64,000 bases of DNA, from the NCBI GenBank assembly GCA_964521865.1, contig CAZFTJ010000016.1:41872-105871 (forward strand), written 5' to 3'. Below, piece after piece: positions 1-8,178 of this stretch. The DNA is from CAYSRJ01 sp964521865. Its GTDB lineage: Bacteria; Spirochaetota; B62-G9; DRHN01. The translations under genes and the position numbers were made by a program. Numbering within the stretch: the stretch's first letter is position 1; each line of letters opens with the position of its first letter. The notes under the pieces are model-generated. The model saw only the letters and a program-made list of their open reading frames with translations. It ran no database searches and was not told the DNA's origin.

Positions 1-552
1 GTAAACAAAATATTTGAATGTCTCAAAAGAAACAATGCACCACCCTTCGATAAAGTAGTCACAAAAGCATCTTGATCCTCATTTGCTTACATATCAATGA
101 AAGAAGAAATATCCCAGGGTGAAATATGCCCGTCCATATTTTTAGAGGTACCCTGGAAGCTTCACATTTTCTTTATTCTTGACAGAATGTTCTACTACGG
201 GTAGCATATTTATAATAAATCCGTCATTTTTCGGGAGGAAAAACATTCGTGAATATTTCAGGGGTAAATCATGGGCTTTTGGTGGTTTTTTTGCTTATTT
301 TGGCGAATCTCAAATTGCAAAAATTCCTATCAATTTGTTGGCGTACCCCTTTTTATAATGGTTGTTAAAAACAAGTAAATCAGGCGAAATCCTCACGAAA
401 AGAAAAATATCCCGGAGAATTTATCACCACAAGTTATACCATAGAGGACCAGGAGAAAGAAAATAAACAAAACCAGGAGTGACTGTTCGTTACTATATTC
501 AGGTGCATCTACTTGGTATTCTAATTCAATACACTGAAACCCGGATAAAAAC
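1..552. other. Leader region with no confident gene
   Basis: AT-rich sequence without a recognisable gene. It holds a sigma70-like promoter (179-207, listed separately). A possible 39-codon GTG-start ORF at 249-368 has GGGAGG ten bases upstream and a hydrophobic middle, but no recognised family. The long distance from promoter to the Rrf2 gene at 553 leaves room for a leader transcript. No hairpin followed by a T-run was noticed. Confidence 0.4.
179..207 (+). promoter_or_regulatory. Candidate promoter with Rrf2-like site
   Basis: TTGACA (179-184), a 17-base spacer, then TAGCAT (202-207). The sequence TTCTACTACGGGTAGC (190-205) lies across the spacer and -10. It resembles the two operators at 1232 and 1297 but has a shorter centre. 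This fits autoregulation of the Rrf2 gene downstream, as an inference. Confidence 0.4.
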
Positions 553-960
553 ATGAAATTATCCCACCGGGCTGAATATGCATTGCTTGCTCTCATCCAT
601 CTTGCCGAGAATTACAGGAACGAGCTCTGTAAAATCAGCGATATTGCCATGGAAAAGCACATTCCCAGGAAATTCCTGGAGCAGATACTCATTGTACTTA
701 ACAGGGCAGGATATGTGCGGAGCAGGAAGGGTTCGCGGGGAGGATACATGCTGGCCAAACCACCCAACGAAATCACTCTGGCAGAAGTTATCAGGCTTAT
801 TGATGGAGCCCTGGCCCCAGTGGAGTCAGCAAGTACCTACTTTTATGAGCCCACTCCCCTGGAACAAAACAAGCCGGTTATGCAAATTTTCAAGGAAATC
901 CGCAACTACATAGCAGACAGGCTTGAACACACCAGCCTGGCTGAACTCATTGAAGGCTGA
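553..960 (+). CDS. Rrf2 family transcriptional regulator
   Basis: A 135-residue protein with the Rrf2 layout: an N-terminal winged helix beginning MKLSHRAEYALLAL, a recognition region around residues 25-65 (IPRKFLEQIL, then the wing RKGSRGGYMLAKPP), and a C-terminal dimerisation helix. Iron-sulfur members such as IscR and NsrR have three cysteines in the central loop; here only one cysteine is visible, near residue 26, so this is probably a cluster-free member of the CymR/CysR kind. The Shine-Dalgarno is weak, but the ATG matches the family start. Rrf2-like palindromes occur upstream and again before the next two genes, one of which is a TauE/SafE exporter. A role in sulfur or cysteine response is therefore a reasonable inference; the ligand is unknown. 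Confidence 0.88.
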   Translation: MKLSHRAEYALLALIHLAENYRNELCKISDIAMEKHIPRKFLEQILIVLNRAGYVRSRKGSRGGYMLAKPPNEITLAEVIRLIDGALAPVESASTYFYEPTPLEQNKPVMQIFKEIRNYIADRLEHTSLAELIEG

Positions 961-1231
961 AGCCTTCCATCTTTCCTCTCCCCTGCATTACTTTTTTACA
1001 CCCATATTTTCCAAACTCCTTGCTTCCCTGCACGGTCACTTCTTCAGGACATTCCTCTCTCATGTTTTACTTTTTCACACCCTTTTGTCCTCAAATCTTT
1101 GCTTTTTACACCGTTACTGGCTTTAAACTTTGGGGCCCCATTAACCCTACTCCCCACCTCCCCACAAATCCAATCCCTCTCTTATCAGTGATATTACACA
1201 ATAATACTTATTTCACCAGGAATATAAAATT

Positions 1232-1250
1232 TTCTACTAAATCGGTAGAA
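1232..1250 (+). promoter_or_regulatory. Rrf2-like operator 1
   Basis: The palindrome TTCTACTAAATCGGTAGAA has perfect 6-base arms (TTCTAC/GTAGAA) around a 7-base centre. A near copy lies 65 bases downstream over the -10 element. The paired sites and the nearby Rrf2 gene suggest the regulator binds here. Confidence 0.55.
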
Positions 1251-1268
1251 ATTATAAACTATTTTTAT

Positions 1269-1315
1269 TTGACAAGATGTGCTTTCTGGTTTATTATTCT
1301 ACTAATTCGGTAGAC
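1269..1315 (+). promoter_or_regulatory. Promoter overlapped by operator 2
   Basis: A strong sigma70-type promoter: TTGACA (1269-1274), a 17-base spacer, TATTAT (1292-1297). The second operator copy, TTCTACTAATTCGGTAGAC (1297-1315), begins at the last base of the -10 and covers the expected transcription start, a classic repressor position. It would drive the genes at 1463 and 1872. The upstream 961-1200 stretch is pyrimidine-rich with loosely repeated TTACTTTTTNACACCC and no gene. Confidence 0.6.
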
Positions 1316-1462
1316 AATATATACTATTCTATCAGATATATTCATAAACCAATACGAGCACACAGGAAGCAAGACGTGCATAAATCTCAACTACTGTGCA
1401 GCCGTTAAGAAAAATATCTACTTAATCTATAGGAAAAGAAGAATATCAAATTAAGGAGGCAG

Positions 1463-1822
1463 ATGGTGCGGAGTCTCAATTACCTCGTAAAGGGAAAACC
1501 AACCAGGTTTGACGACTGCATCGACTATACCCATACATCAAAACCCCACTGTGTATCTGTAGAACTATCCTACAGGGAAATGATCGGATATAGCAGCATC
1601 TCCACCTACCTGCTGGCAAAGTACCTGTGGGAGTTTCCTGAAAGGAAGGTGGAGTGCCAGAACTGCTATGGAGTGGTATTCTTTGATCAGCCCCCGGAAA
1701 AACAGAAGCAGTGCATCAAGAGGGCAAATGCCAGGCTTCAGGAAGACCTGACACGCCTGCAGGCCCTGGGAGTTATAATAAACCAGAACCATTCGGCATT
1801 CACCTGTTCTGCCATTTATTAA
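1463..1822 (+). CDS. Small cysteine-rich protein of unknown function
   Basis: A 119-residue protein that I do not recognise. AAGGAGG five bases before the ATG makes translation likely. It has six cysteines, including a CQNC pair near residues 64-67, then a charged helical stretch (about residues 75-100). There is no signal peptide or membrane segment. It sits 49 bases before the TauE/SafE exporter, behind the promoter with two Rrf2-like operators, so it is probably co-expressed with that exporter. The CxxC could bind metal or act as a thiol redox site; that is speculation. No function is assigned. Confidence 0.65.
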   Translation: MVRSLNYLVKGKPTRFDDCIDYTHTSKPHCVSVELSYREMIGYSSISTYLLAKYLWEFPERKVECQNCYGVVFFDQPPEKQKQCIKRANARLQEDLTRLQALGVIINQNHSAFTCSAIY

Positions 1823-1871
1823 GATAGGTAAATTTTTTTTGTGGGCACTCTGTTGAAAAGGAGCTAAAGCA

Positions 1872-2720
1872 ATGTTGGAAGCGGTACAGCAGTCAATAGG
1901 AATGGGAATACTCATTATGGTACTGGCATTTTTTGCCGAATATGTCGATTCCACTCTGGGGATGGGTTATGGGACCAGCCTAACCCCTATCTTGCTGTTA
2001 TTTGGATATCAGCCCCTTCATGTAGTACCGGCTATTTTGCTTTCAGAGCTTCTAACAGGGATTCTGGCTGGAGTTGTTCACCATGCCATTGGTAATGTGG
2101 ATTTTAAGTCCAAAACCACCAGCCTGAAACACATCACCAGTAAATTAAAACAGCTTGGACTGGTCGAATGTGCCCGACTCGGGCTTTCAGAGCATCTCAG
2201 GATTGCCCTTGTTCTGGCATTGTGCAGCATTGTTGGGATTGTACTGTCTGTCATCATTGCCTTAAACCTCCCTGCATTTTATGTGAAGTTGTACATAGGA
2301 ATACTGGTTACTATTGTAGGAGCAGCCATTCTCATAACCATGAATAAAACATTTGTCTTCTCCTGGTCGCGGATTGTTGGACTGAGTCTTATTGCCTCAT
2401 TCAATAAAGGGATAAGCGGAGGCGGGTACGGCCCTGTGGTAACCGGCGGGCAGCTTCTTTCAGGGGTTGAAAGCAGAAATGCCATAGGTATCACCTCCAT
2501 GGCAGAGGGGCTCACTTGTATGGTGGGATTTGGGGTCTACCTCCTTTCATCGAGTACCATTAACCTGGGGCTGGCACCTCTACTGGTAACAGGAGCACTG
2601 CTTTCGGTCCCCTTTTCCGCTCTTACAGTAAAGTGTGTACGGACCGGGGCACTCAAAAGTGTTATAGGGATAGTCACCGTTTCACTGGGTCTCATGGTAA
2701 TTGTGAAGATGGCCCTGTAA
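1872..2720 (+). CDS. TauE/SafE (TSUP) family anion exporter
   Basis: A 282-residue polytopic membrane protein with the two-repeat layout of the TSUP family (about eight membrane segments). Family features include the glycine-rich GMGYGTSLTPILL early on and GISGGGYGPVVTGGQLL at the start of the second half. Members export or import sulfite, sulfoacetate or related sulfur anions, and the true substrate is often unknown. A loop of about 45 hydrophilic residues (roughly 77-115) separates the first hairpins, longer than in minimal members. An AAGGAG Shine-Dalgarno precedes the ATG. It is probably the second gene of an Rrf2-controlled operon with the 119-residue protein. A second TSUP gene lies at 26753-27484. 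Confidence 0.85.
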   Translation: MLEAVQQSIGMGILIMVLAFFAEYVDSTLGMGYGTSLTPILLLFGYQPLHVVPAILLSELLTGILAGVVHHAIGNVDFKSKTTSLKHITSKLKQLGLVECARLGLSEHLRIALVLALCSIVGIVLSVIIALNLPAFYVKLYIGILVTIVGAAILITMNKTFVFSWSRIVGLSLIASFNKGISGGGYGPVVTGGQLLSGVESRNAIGITSMAEGLTCMVGFGVYLLSSSTINLGLAPLLVTGALLSVPFSALTVKCVRTGALKSVIGIVTVSLGLMVIVKMAL

Positions 2721-2801
2721 GGATACAGACCAATCGTTCCGGTATGCATAAAGTGGAGTTTAATTCCAAATCAGGTTCGACACCTGAATAATAGGGGATA
2801 T

Positions 2802-3269
2802 TCAGGCAGATTCGAGTTTTTCTAAAAATTGGGAGACATCTCTTTTATAAACACGTTCCAGTTGCAATGTAATTTCAAAAAGGTCCTTGAGCTTTTTTGT
2901 TTCCAGCTCATATCCATATGCATGCCGAAAATAATGTCTGAATGCCCTTAGCTCATCCAGGATTTTATAAGAGTTATTACCTAACAGAGGAGGTCGAATA
3001 CCTTCAATATCCAGTTTCATTCTTCTTAACAATTCCCGGTGGTATGCTCTTTTGTTCTGTATTGTATTTTCAAAATAACCTGCTACAATTTCAAAGAGGT
3101 CTTCGAAAGCACAGTATAAAGAATGCAGCTTAAAACCCAGTGATTCTCTTTTTATAACATCGTTATCGATCCCACTGGCACGTATTTTAATATCCTCAAA
3201 CAATTTTTTTATAATATTTTCCTGGTCTTTCATCTCTGCTTTAAGCAGAGCTAATTTCCCTTGGTCCAT
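2802..3269 (-). CDS. HepT-like HEPN toxin (RNase)
   Basis: A 155-residue all-helical HEPN protein. Near the C-terminal third it carries RHYFRHAY, which fits the RX4HXY motif of HepT ribonucleases; the tyrosine of that motif is the residue AMPylated by MntA in characterised pairs. It overlaps the upstream nucleotidyltransferase gene by 19 bases, the usual antitoxin-first order. Expected role: an mRNA- or tRNA-cleaving toxin silenced by its partner, acting in plasmid or island maintenance or phage defence. The pair lies just beside an insertion sequence. The family assignment is firm; activity is inferred from the motif. Confidence 0.85.
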   Translation of the reverse strand: MDQGKLALLKAEMKDQENIIKKLFEDIKIRASGIDNDVIKRESLGFKLHSLYCAFEDLFEIVAGYFENTIQNKRAYHRELLRRMKLDIEGIRPPLLGNNSYKILDELRAFRHYFRHAYGYELETKKLKDLFEITLQLERVYKRDVSQFLEKLESA

Positions 3270-3595
3270 TTGATACCCTCTGTTTTTATTTTCTCCTGAA
3301 AGTGGACATCTTTCAAGTCTATAACATCAACCTCCATTCCCAGTTTTTCCTCTATAAACGCCTTGAGTTTAAAAAAATGCCCTGGGTCTACGCCTTCAAC
3401 TGCAATATCAACATCTGACAGCTCAGTAAACCTGCCCGGTGAAGACAGAGACCCGAAAATATAGGCTGCAGTAAAAGGATAGACTTTTTGTGCACTGGAA
3501 AGTGCCTTGTTAACTTCGTTAATAAGGCACTTTCTTTTTTCTTCGAGTTGTTTTTTTTTCGCAGTAATGATTTGGTCAAGAAGCTCTGTGCTCAT
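3251..3595 (-). CDS. MntA-like nucleotidyltransferase antitoxin
   Basis: A 114-residue minimal nucleotidyltransferase. The motif GSLSSPGRFTELSDVDIAV (about residues 47-65) provides the GS and D-x-D signature of the Pol-beta fold, and a third acidic position is likely at VDVID near residue 94. MntA proteins AMPylate the paired HEPN toxin. The N-terminus is a lysine-rich helix. The gene precedes HepT and overlaps it by 19 bases, so the two are translationally coupled. Confidence 0.85.
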   Translation of the reverse strand: MSTELLDQIITAKKKQLEEKRKCLINEVNKALSSAQKVYPFTAAYIFGSLSSPGRFTELSDVDIAVEGVDPGHFFKLKAFIEEKLGMEVDVIDLKDVHFQEKIKTEGIKWTKGN

Positions 3596-3788
3596 CTGAA
3601 ACGTTAATCCTTTTACACTGGTATACCGTATAACATACTACCAGATACAACACTTCCCGGTTTCTTACGATAATAAATAAGCCTGCTGGATGGTTTAGTC
3701 AATTTCTTTTACCTTTTCAAACCGGAATTGTTAAAGTAAAGTATATTTGCACAGCAATTCTAAATTTGCAAGCATAGCAGCACCAAGA

Positions 3789-5275
3789 GGATAGTCACAG
3801 CAAATTATAACTGTATACTTTTTTATACATCTAGACTTTTTCTCCTTTTTCCTGGATATTACTTACAATGGACATACAGGGAGGGGACATTTTCAGCACC
3901 GTATGCTCTTTTCTCACCACCACTATCCAATCGTTTCCCGACCTCAGAAGTGGTAAGAATACACAGTACTCGATGAAGGACATTGCCCTCTCTGCGTTTG
4001 GGGCATTCTTCTGCCAAAGCCCGTCCTTTTTAGCCTATCAACGCCTTATGCAGGAGGCCCGAGGCAGCAATAACGGCAGGACGCTGTTTGGGCTTCAGAA
4101 GCTTCCTACCGACAACCAGATTCGCAATCTCTTGGACCCCGTAGATCCGAAGCTGTTGTGGCCAGTCTATCGGCAAACCTTCAGGTATCTGCAGAAGCAG
4201 GGAGTGGTGAAGAGATTTCGCAGTTTCGCCAACATGCTTTTTGTGGCGATAGATGGCACGGGATATTTCTACTCCGAATCGATTCACTGTGATCAGTGCA
4301 ATGTTGCACACCACCGAGATGGGGGTGTAACCTATTCGCATACGGCGTTGATGCCGGCGGTAGTCGGACTCGACATACCGCAGGTGATTCCCCTGGAGCC
4401 TGAGCTCGTCACACCGCAGGATGGGTACAAGAAACAGGACTGTGAAGCAGTGGCAGCCAAACGGTGGATTCGCAGCATGGGCAATCGTTTAAGCCCTCTG
4501 GGGGTCACACTTTTGGGCGGCGCGCTCTACGCAACACAGACCATGATCAAGGTGGTAGTCAAAAAGAAGCTTAATTACCTCTTTGTCGCTAAGCCTAAGC
4601 ATCATAAATATTTATACGAGGAGCTTCAGTCCTTTGAGAAGCTGGGGGAGATACAGAAGCTCAAACGCACACAGTGGACCGGCAAGAAACACCGCCACCT
4701 CCTCTACCGCTATATCAACGGGGTCCCGCTCGTGGATGCAGAGCATCCTATCGAAGTGAACTGGGTTGAGTTCAGCATAGCAAATGACAAAGGTGAAACC
4801 ACGTACCGAACCGCCTTCATCACCAATCACCTCATTACGGAACAGAATGTGGAAGATTTGGTCAAAGCGGGACGGTGTCGCTTGAAGATCGAAAACGAGG
4901 ATATCAATACCCTGAAGACCAAGGGATATCATTTTGAGCATAACTTCGGCCACGGTACGCAGTATCTGTCTCAGCTGCTTTTGTCGCTGAATATCCTGGC
5001 CTTCCTGTTCTACACGGTGCTGAAGTTGTTAGATAAACGATGCACCCTGCTCCGAAAAACCCTCCCATGGCGTGATACCTTCTTCCAGCATATCTCCGCA
5101 CTGACACAATACCTGTGCTTTGAAAGTTGGCAGCATCTCATGCTGTCTATGCTCACAGGCCTGAAGCTGCAAGACCCGTATGCCAATCCTCCTTAGCGGT
5201 GGCATGCCCCCGTTTCATGAAATCCTTTGTGCTGTCCCTGTATACACACCCTCATCCGTTTGCCACTGAGTATCC
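3789..5275 (+). mobile_element. Insertion sequence, about 1.49 kb
   Basis: One transposase gene flanked by imperfect terminal inverted repeats. The left end reads GGATAGTCACAGCAAA from 3789, with TGTATAC at 3812-3818. The right end, read on the minus strand from 5275, gives GGATACTCAGTGGCAAA and then TGTATAC. The outer boundary may extend two or three bases at each side. No clear target-site duplication was found. It separates the toxin-antitoxin pair from the Fis-like gene. Confidence 0.65.
3868..5196 (+). CDS. DDE transposase, IS4-like/ISNCY-type
   Basis: A 442-residue transposase with a DDE (RNase H) core. The first catalytic aspartate is in VAIDGTGYF (about residue 128), followed by the metal-ligand-like HCDQCNVAHH and the conserved stretch TPQDGYKKQDCE. 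The final acidic region is near NEDINTLKTKGYHFEHNFGH, which is typical. From memory, relatives have LGDDLY where this protein has LGGALY (about residues 216-221), so a catalytic aspartate appears to be lost. The gene fills the element between its inverted repeats. Family naming is uncertain. Confidence 0.82.
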   Translation: MDIQGGDIFSTVCSFLTTTIQSFPDLRSGKNTQYSMKDIALSAFGAFFCQSPSFLAYQRLMQEARGSNNGRTLFGLQKLPTDNQIRNLLDPVDPKLLWPVYRQTFRYLQKQGVVKRFRSFANMLFVAIDGTGYFYSESIHCDQCNVAHHRDGGVTYSHTALMPAVVGLDIPQVIPLEPELVTPQDGYKKQDCEAVAAKRWIRSMGNRLSPLGVTLLGGALYATQTMIKVVVKKKLNYLFVAKPKHHKYLYEELQSFEKLGEIQKLKRTQWTGKKHRHLLYRYINGVPLVDAEHPIEVNWVEFSIANDKGETTYRTAFITNHLITEQNVEDLVKAGRCRLKIENEDINTLKTKGYHFEHNFGHGTQYLSQLLLSLNILAFLFYTVLKLLDKRCTLLRKTLPWRDTFFQHISALTQYLCFESWQHLMLSMLTGLKLQDPYANPP

Positions 5276-5292
5276 CTGAAATTTAATAACGT

Positions 5293-5679
5293 ATGTTCGT
5301 CCGGTTCTTCGATGTGTTCTTTAAATCGTTGTGCTCCCATTGGTACTGTCAAAGATCTTGTGCCATGAGATTAACATGTAGGCATCTTATATTGTCCGAT
5401 CGCTATCAATTATCTTCCCATACCCCCATATTTAGAATTGTTGCTCATTTTCATCCGGACTACGGTACCGGGGGAGATATTTTCAATGAGTTCATCGAAA
5501 AATTCCTCGTGCAGTATGGCGGAGAGGGAAACACCTATCGGATATTGATTTCCAGGCTGGAAAAAGCGCTGTTGAATCGGATAGGTCCCAGATTTAATGA
5601 TAACAAGAGTGAAATAGCAAGGTTTCTCGGCATAAGCAGAGTGACGCTTCAGAAGAAGCTCGAAGACCTGAAAAGTTAA
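5293..5679 (+). CDS. Fis-like DNA-binding protein, start uncertain
   Basis: The last 70 residues match the bacterial Fis layout: a helical dimerisation region (GDIFNEFIEKFLVQYGGEG), then a C-terminal helix-turn-helix (NKSEIARFLGISRVTLQKKL). The same fold ends sigma54 activators, but the dimerisation part suggests a stand-alone Fis-like protein. The first 50 residues are cysteine- and aromatic-rich and do not look like a real domain, and no Shine-Dalgarno precedes the ATG. The true start may be inside, or the insertion sequence whose right end lies at 5275 may have replaced the original 5' end. Confidence 0.55.
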   Translation: MFVRFFDVFFKSLCSHWYCQRSCAMRLTCRHLILSDRYQLSSHTPIFRIVAHFHPDYGTGGDIFNEFIEKFLVQYGGEGNTYRILISRLEKALLNRIGPRFNDNKSEIARFLGISRVTLQKKLEDLKS

Positions 5680-5798
5680 ATATGTTTACACATGCTGTAC
5701 ATATATTGAGTGTTTAACCTGCCGACTGCAAAGCAGCCGGGCCTGTCCATATCCAACCCCGTTTCGCAATTTATAGATATATATATAATTAAAAGTTC

Positions 5799-5832
5799 TG
5801 CCGATCCGAGGCCGTCTATACGGCGATCGGCA
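5799..5832 (+). promoter_or_regulatory. Two-tier stem-loop in the pit leader
   Basis: Outer arms TGCCGATC/GATCGGCA (5799-5806, 5825-5832) enclose an inner hairpin GCCGT-CTAT-ACGGC (5811-5824), with a 4-base bulge on the left strand only. It lies 35 bases before the first gene of the phosphate operon, and a TATAAT (5784-5789) sits just upstream. There is no T-run, so this is a leader structure rather than a terminator, or a DNA operator. Confidence 0.45.
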
Positions 5833-5867
5833 TGAAATTTGCCTTTAAAAAATAGAGGTAAAAACCC

Positions 5868-6476
5868 ATGCGTATGTTTGCCGGCATCATGAAGAAGAGG
5901 GTTGAGCTGGAACAGGGTGTCATCGGCGTTATTGCAGAGCTGCAACAGTTCGTAGAGATACTTCTGGAATCGGAAGATTACGATACCCTGCAGAGAAATT
6001 TCAACAGGATCATTGAAATTGAAGCTGATTTCGAGAGCTCGGTGAATATGTTTAATGAAAAACTCGTCAATCGGTACAACCTGCCCTTTTACTGGCAGGA
6101 TATATATGCCGTCGTGCAGTGTATGGAAAAATTGAACAGCCTGCTCCATATCTACTACAATAAATATCTGATATATAAAAATACGGTTTCCTATAGAATA
6201 TTACTCGATATAGAGCGTACCAGTCTGATCAACCTGAAGAACTTTTTTACGTATTACTTGAAAAACAGAAAGTATGTATCCGAGCTCTTGAAGAACAATC
6301 GGCTTCTGCTCAAGGACTTTTTGCGCGAATATATCCGGATTGTCGGTGCAACGCTATTCGACGGGTTTTCGCACAGGGGGTGTTATGAAATCGGGGAGGT
6401 CTTTGAAAAAATGAACGATGAAAATGAAAATATCCATACCATGCTGAATAAAATATTCATCGGCGTAAATTTATGA
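5868..6476 (+). CDS. PhoU/DUF47-like protein, first copy
   Basis: A 202-residue helical protein with the heptad-like pattern of the DUF47/PhoU-like family that accompanies Pit phosphate permeases. It opens with MRMFAGIMKKRVELEQG and has no signal peptide. Its stop overlaps the permease start by 4 bases (ATGA). A second member of the same general family follows the permease. The two are clearly different in sequence, so they are not a recent duplication. The family is thought to regulate Pit transport; identity rests mainly on size, helicity and context. Confidence 0.6.
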   Translation: MRMFAGIMKKRVELEQGVIGVIAELQQFVEILLESEDYDTLQRNFNRIIEIEADFESSVNMFNEKLVNRYNLPFYWQDIYAVVQCMEKLNSLLHIYYNKYLIYKNTVSYRILLDIERTSLINLKNFFTYYLKNRKYVSELLKNNRLLLKDFLREYIRIVGATLFDGFSHRGCYEIGEVFEKMNDENENIHTMLNKIFIGVNL

Positions 6477-7477
6477 TTGATTTGGTGCTGTTCGTTTCAG
6501 TCGCACTTGTCCTGGTGTTTTCATTTTCAAACGGAATGAAAGACGGATGTAACGTTACAGCCACGGCCATTGCTTCGCGATCGTTTTCCAGAAGAAATGC
6601 GATGCTCATAGTCGTCTCTGCGGAATTTCTCGGGCCTTTTGTGCTGGGTACGCCGGTTGCCATTACCGTTGCAAGCGGAATAATCAATATAGATATTTTA
6701 CCGGTCGGAAAGGAGGCAGTTCTTTTGATCCTTGCCGGGATTACGGGGGCGCTGTTATGGAACGTTGTAACATGGGTGTTCAGGCTGCCGACAAGCTCAT
6801 CATTTGCCCTCGTCGGCGGCTTGATAGGACCGCCTCTCTATCGGTTTGGAGCTGCGGCTGTGCCGTGGAAAATATTTTGCACCAGAGTGATCGGCGCACT
6901 GTTTTTTTCACCGATTTTCGGCATGATCTTCGGTTATCTGTCATACAGGATGCTCGAATATTTTTTCAGGAATGCATCGTTCAGGGCAACGAAATACATC
7001 ATGAAGGGACAGATTGCGAGCCTTGTTTTTCTGGGGCTCAACCATGGAAGCAATGATTCTCAAAAAGCAATGGGAATTATCGCCCTTCTCCTGTTTCTCG
7101 GGGGGAAAACGGCGGGGATCCAGATTGCTTCATGGATAAAAATGGCAAGCATCTCATCGCTTGTCCTGGGTATAACGATGGGCGGGGTTAAAATTATAAA
7201 GACGGTAGGTTATAGTATCTTTCAACTTCGTCCGATTCATTCGCTTTCTTCACACATATCGGCATCCGTTGTTCTGCTCTTTTCGAACATGGCCGGTGCG
7301 CCGGTGAGCACGACACAGGTCATTACCTCGTCGGTAATGGGAGTCGGGAGCGCATTCAGGGTAAAGAGCGTCCGCTGGTCGCTTATTTTCATAATTATCT
7401 GGAGCTGGATTCTTACGATACCTCTCTCTGCGCTCGTTTCCGTCATCATATACATCTTTATTATCGCAATATTTTGA
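6473..7477 (+). CDS. pit: PiT family inorganic phosphate permease
   Basis: A 334-residue membrane protein of the PiT (PF01384) family. Both signature repeats are present: FSNGMKDGCNVTATAI near residue 20 and GLNHGSNDSQKAMGII near residue 190, plus GAPVSTTQVITSSVMG near residue 275. PiT proteins carry metal-phosphate driven by a cation gradient. The canonical first repeat is GANDVAN; here NGMKDGCN is a divergent form. The start overlaps the upstream PhoU-like gene by 4 bases, and the next gene begins within a few bases, so all three form one translationally coupled operon. Confidence 0.9.
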   Translation: MIDLVLFVSVALVLVFSFSNGMKDGCNVTATAIASRSFSRRNAMLIVVSAEFLGPFVLGTPVAITVASGIINIDILPVGKEAVLLILAGITGALLWNVVTWVFRLPTSSSFALVGGLIGPPLYRFGAAAVPWKIFCTRVIGALFFSPIFGMIFGYLSYRMLEYFFRNASFRATKYIMKGQIASLVFLGLNHGSNDSQKAMGIIALLLFLGGKTAGIQIASWIKMASISSLVLGITMGGVKIIKTVGYSIFQLRPIHSLSSHISASVVLLFSNMAGAPVSTTQVITSSVMGVGSAFRVKSVRWSLIFIIIWSWILTIPLSALVSVIIYIFIIAIF

Positions 7478-7494
7478 AAAACAGGGCAACAGAA

Positions 7495-8115
7495 ATGAGA
7501 AAACATATATTTTTCATGAAAAGAAACAGAGTCGATTTTTATCAGCTGCTTATCGATCACGCCCAAAAAGTATATGAGGCATACAAGTTTCTTGTCGATT
7601 ATCTGGAACAAAATTCAAACAGCGATCCGGAAAGTATATTTTTTCTGGAGAGAGAGGCGGACGATCTGCGCAGAATACTCATAGAGAATCTGAACAAAAC
7701 ACTCATCACGCCTTTCGACAGAAAAGATATATTCGCACTTTCACGAGCAATTGACGATATCATCGATGCGGCAAAGAGCACAATCGAGGAGATCCGCCTT
7801 TTTAAAATTGAGCACACAAATGATCTTCTGCTGAAATCGAAGACCCTGAAAGCCGGCACACTTGAAATTTATGATGCTCTGAAAAATATGAAAAAGAATC
7901 CGGAAGTTGCGATGGAGCACGCAAAAAGGGCAAAGGCAACGGAAAACCAGATGAACATACTCTATCTGGAATCTCTTGCACAGCTCTTCGAAAACGATGA
8001 AAACACACCTGCATTCATGATGAAAATGCGTGAATTGTACAGGCATTTAAAACGATCTGCAAACAGATGCGACGAGGCGGCCAATATCATTTCCGATATA
8101 ATCGTGAAATCCTGA
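7495..8115 (+). CDS. DUF47/PhoU-like Pit accessory protein
   Basis: A 206-residue protein of the DUF47 (TIGR00153-like) family, with features such as FFLEREADDLRRILIENLNKTLITPFDRKD split over residues 50-75, where PFDREDI is the family hallmark. The ATG at 7495 is preferred over an upstream in-frame TTG at 7474 overlapping the permease stop. Partners of Pit permeases, these proteins are thought to modulate transport. It is the last gene of the phosphate operon; a converging gene ends 64 bases downstream. Confidence 0.85.
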   Translation: MRKHIFFMKRNRVDFYQLLIDHAQKVYEAYKFLVDYLEQNSNSDPESIFFLEREADDLRRILIENLNKTLITPFDRKDIFALSRAIDDIIDAAKSTIEEIRLFKIEHTNDLLLKSKTLKAGTLEIYDALKNMKKNPEVAMEHAKRAKATENQMNILYLESLAQLFENDENTPAFMMKMRELYRHLKRSANRCDEAANIISDIIVKS

Positions 8116-8178
8116 TTTTTTAAATCCCATCCGGCTCAAGGGTACCATGCAGAATAGTACGGCGTGAAACCATCTCTT

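Noticed and set aside
961..1200. Pyrimidine-rich repeats as a CRISPR or tandem array
   Set aside because: The TTACTTTTTNACACCC units are few, imperfect and unevenly spaced, with no spacer structure.
2771..2787. TCAGGTTCGACACCTGA, resembling a tRNA T-arm
   Set aside because: No acceptor, D or anticodon arms can be built upstream; treated as a simple hairpin.
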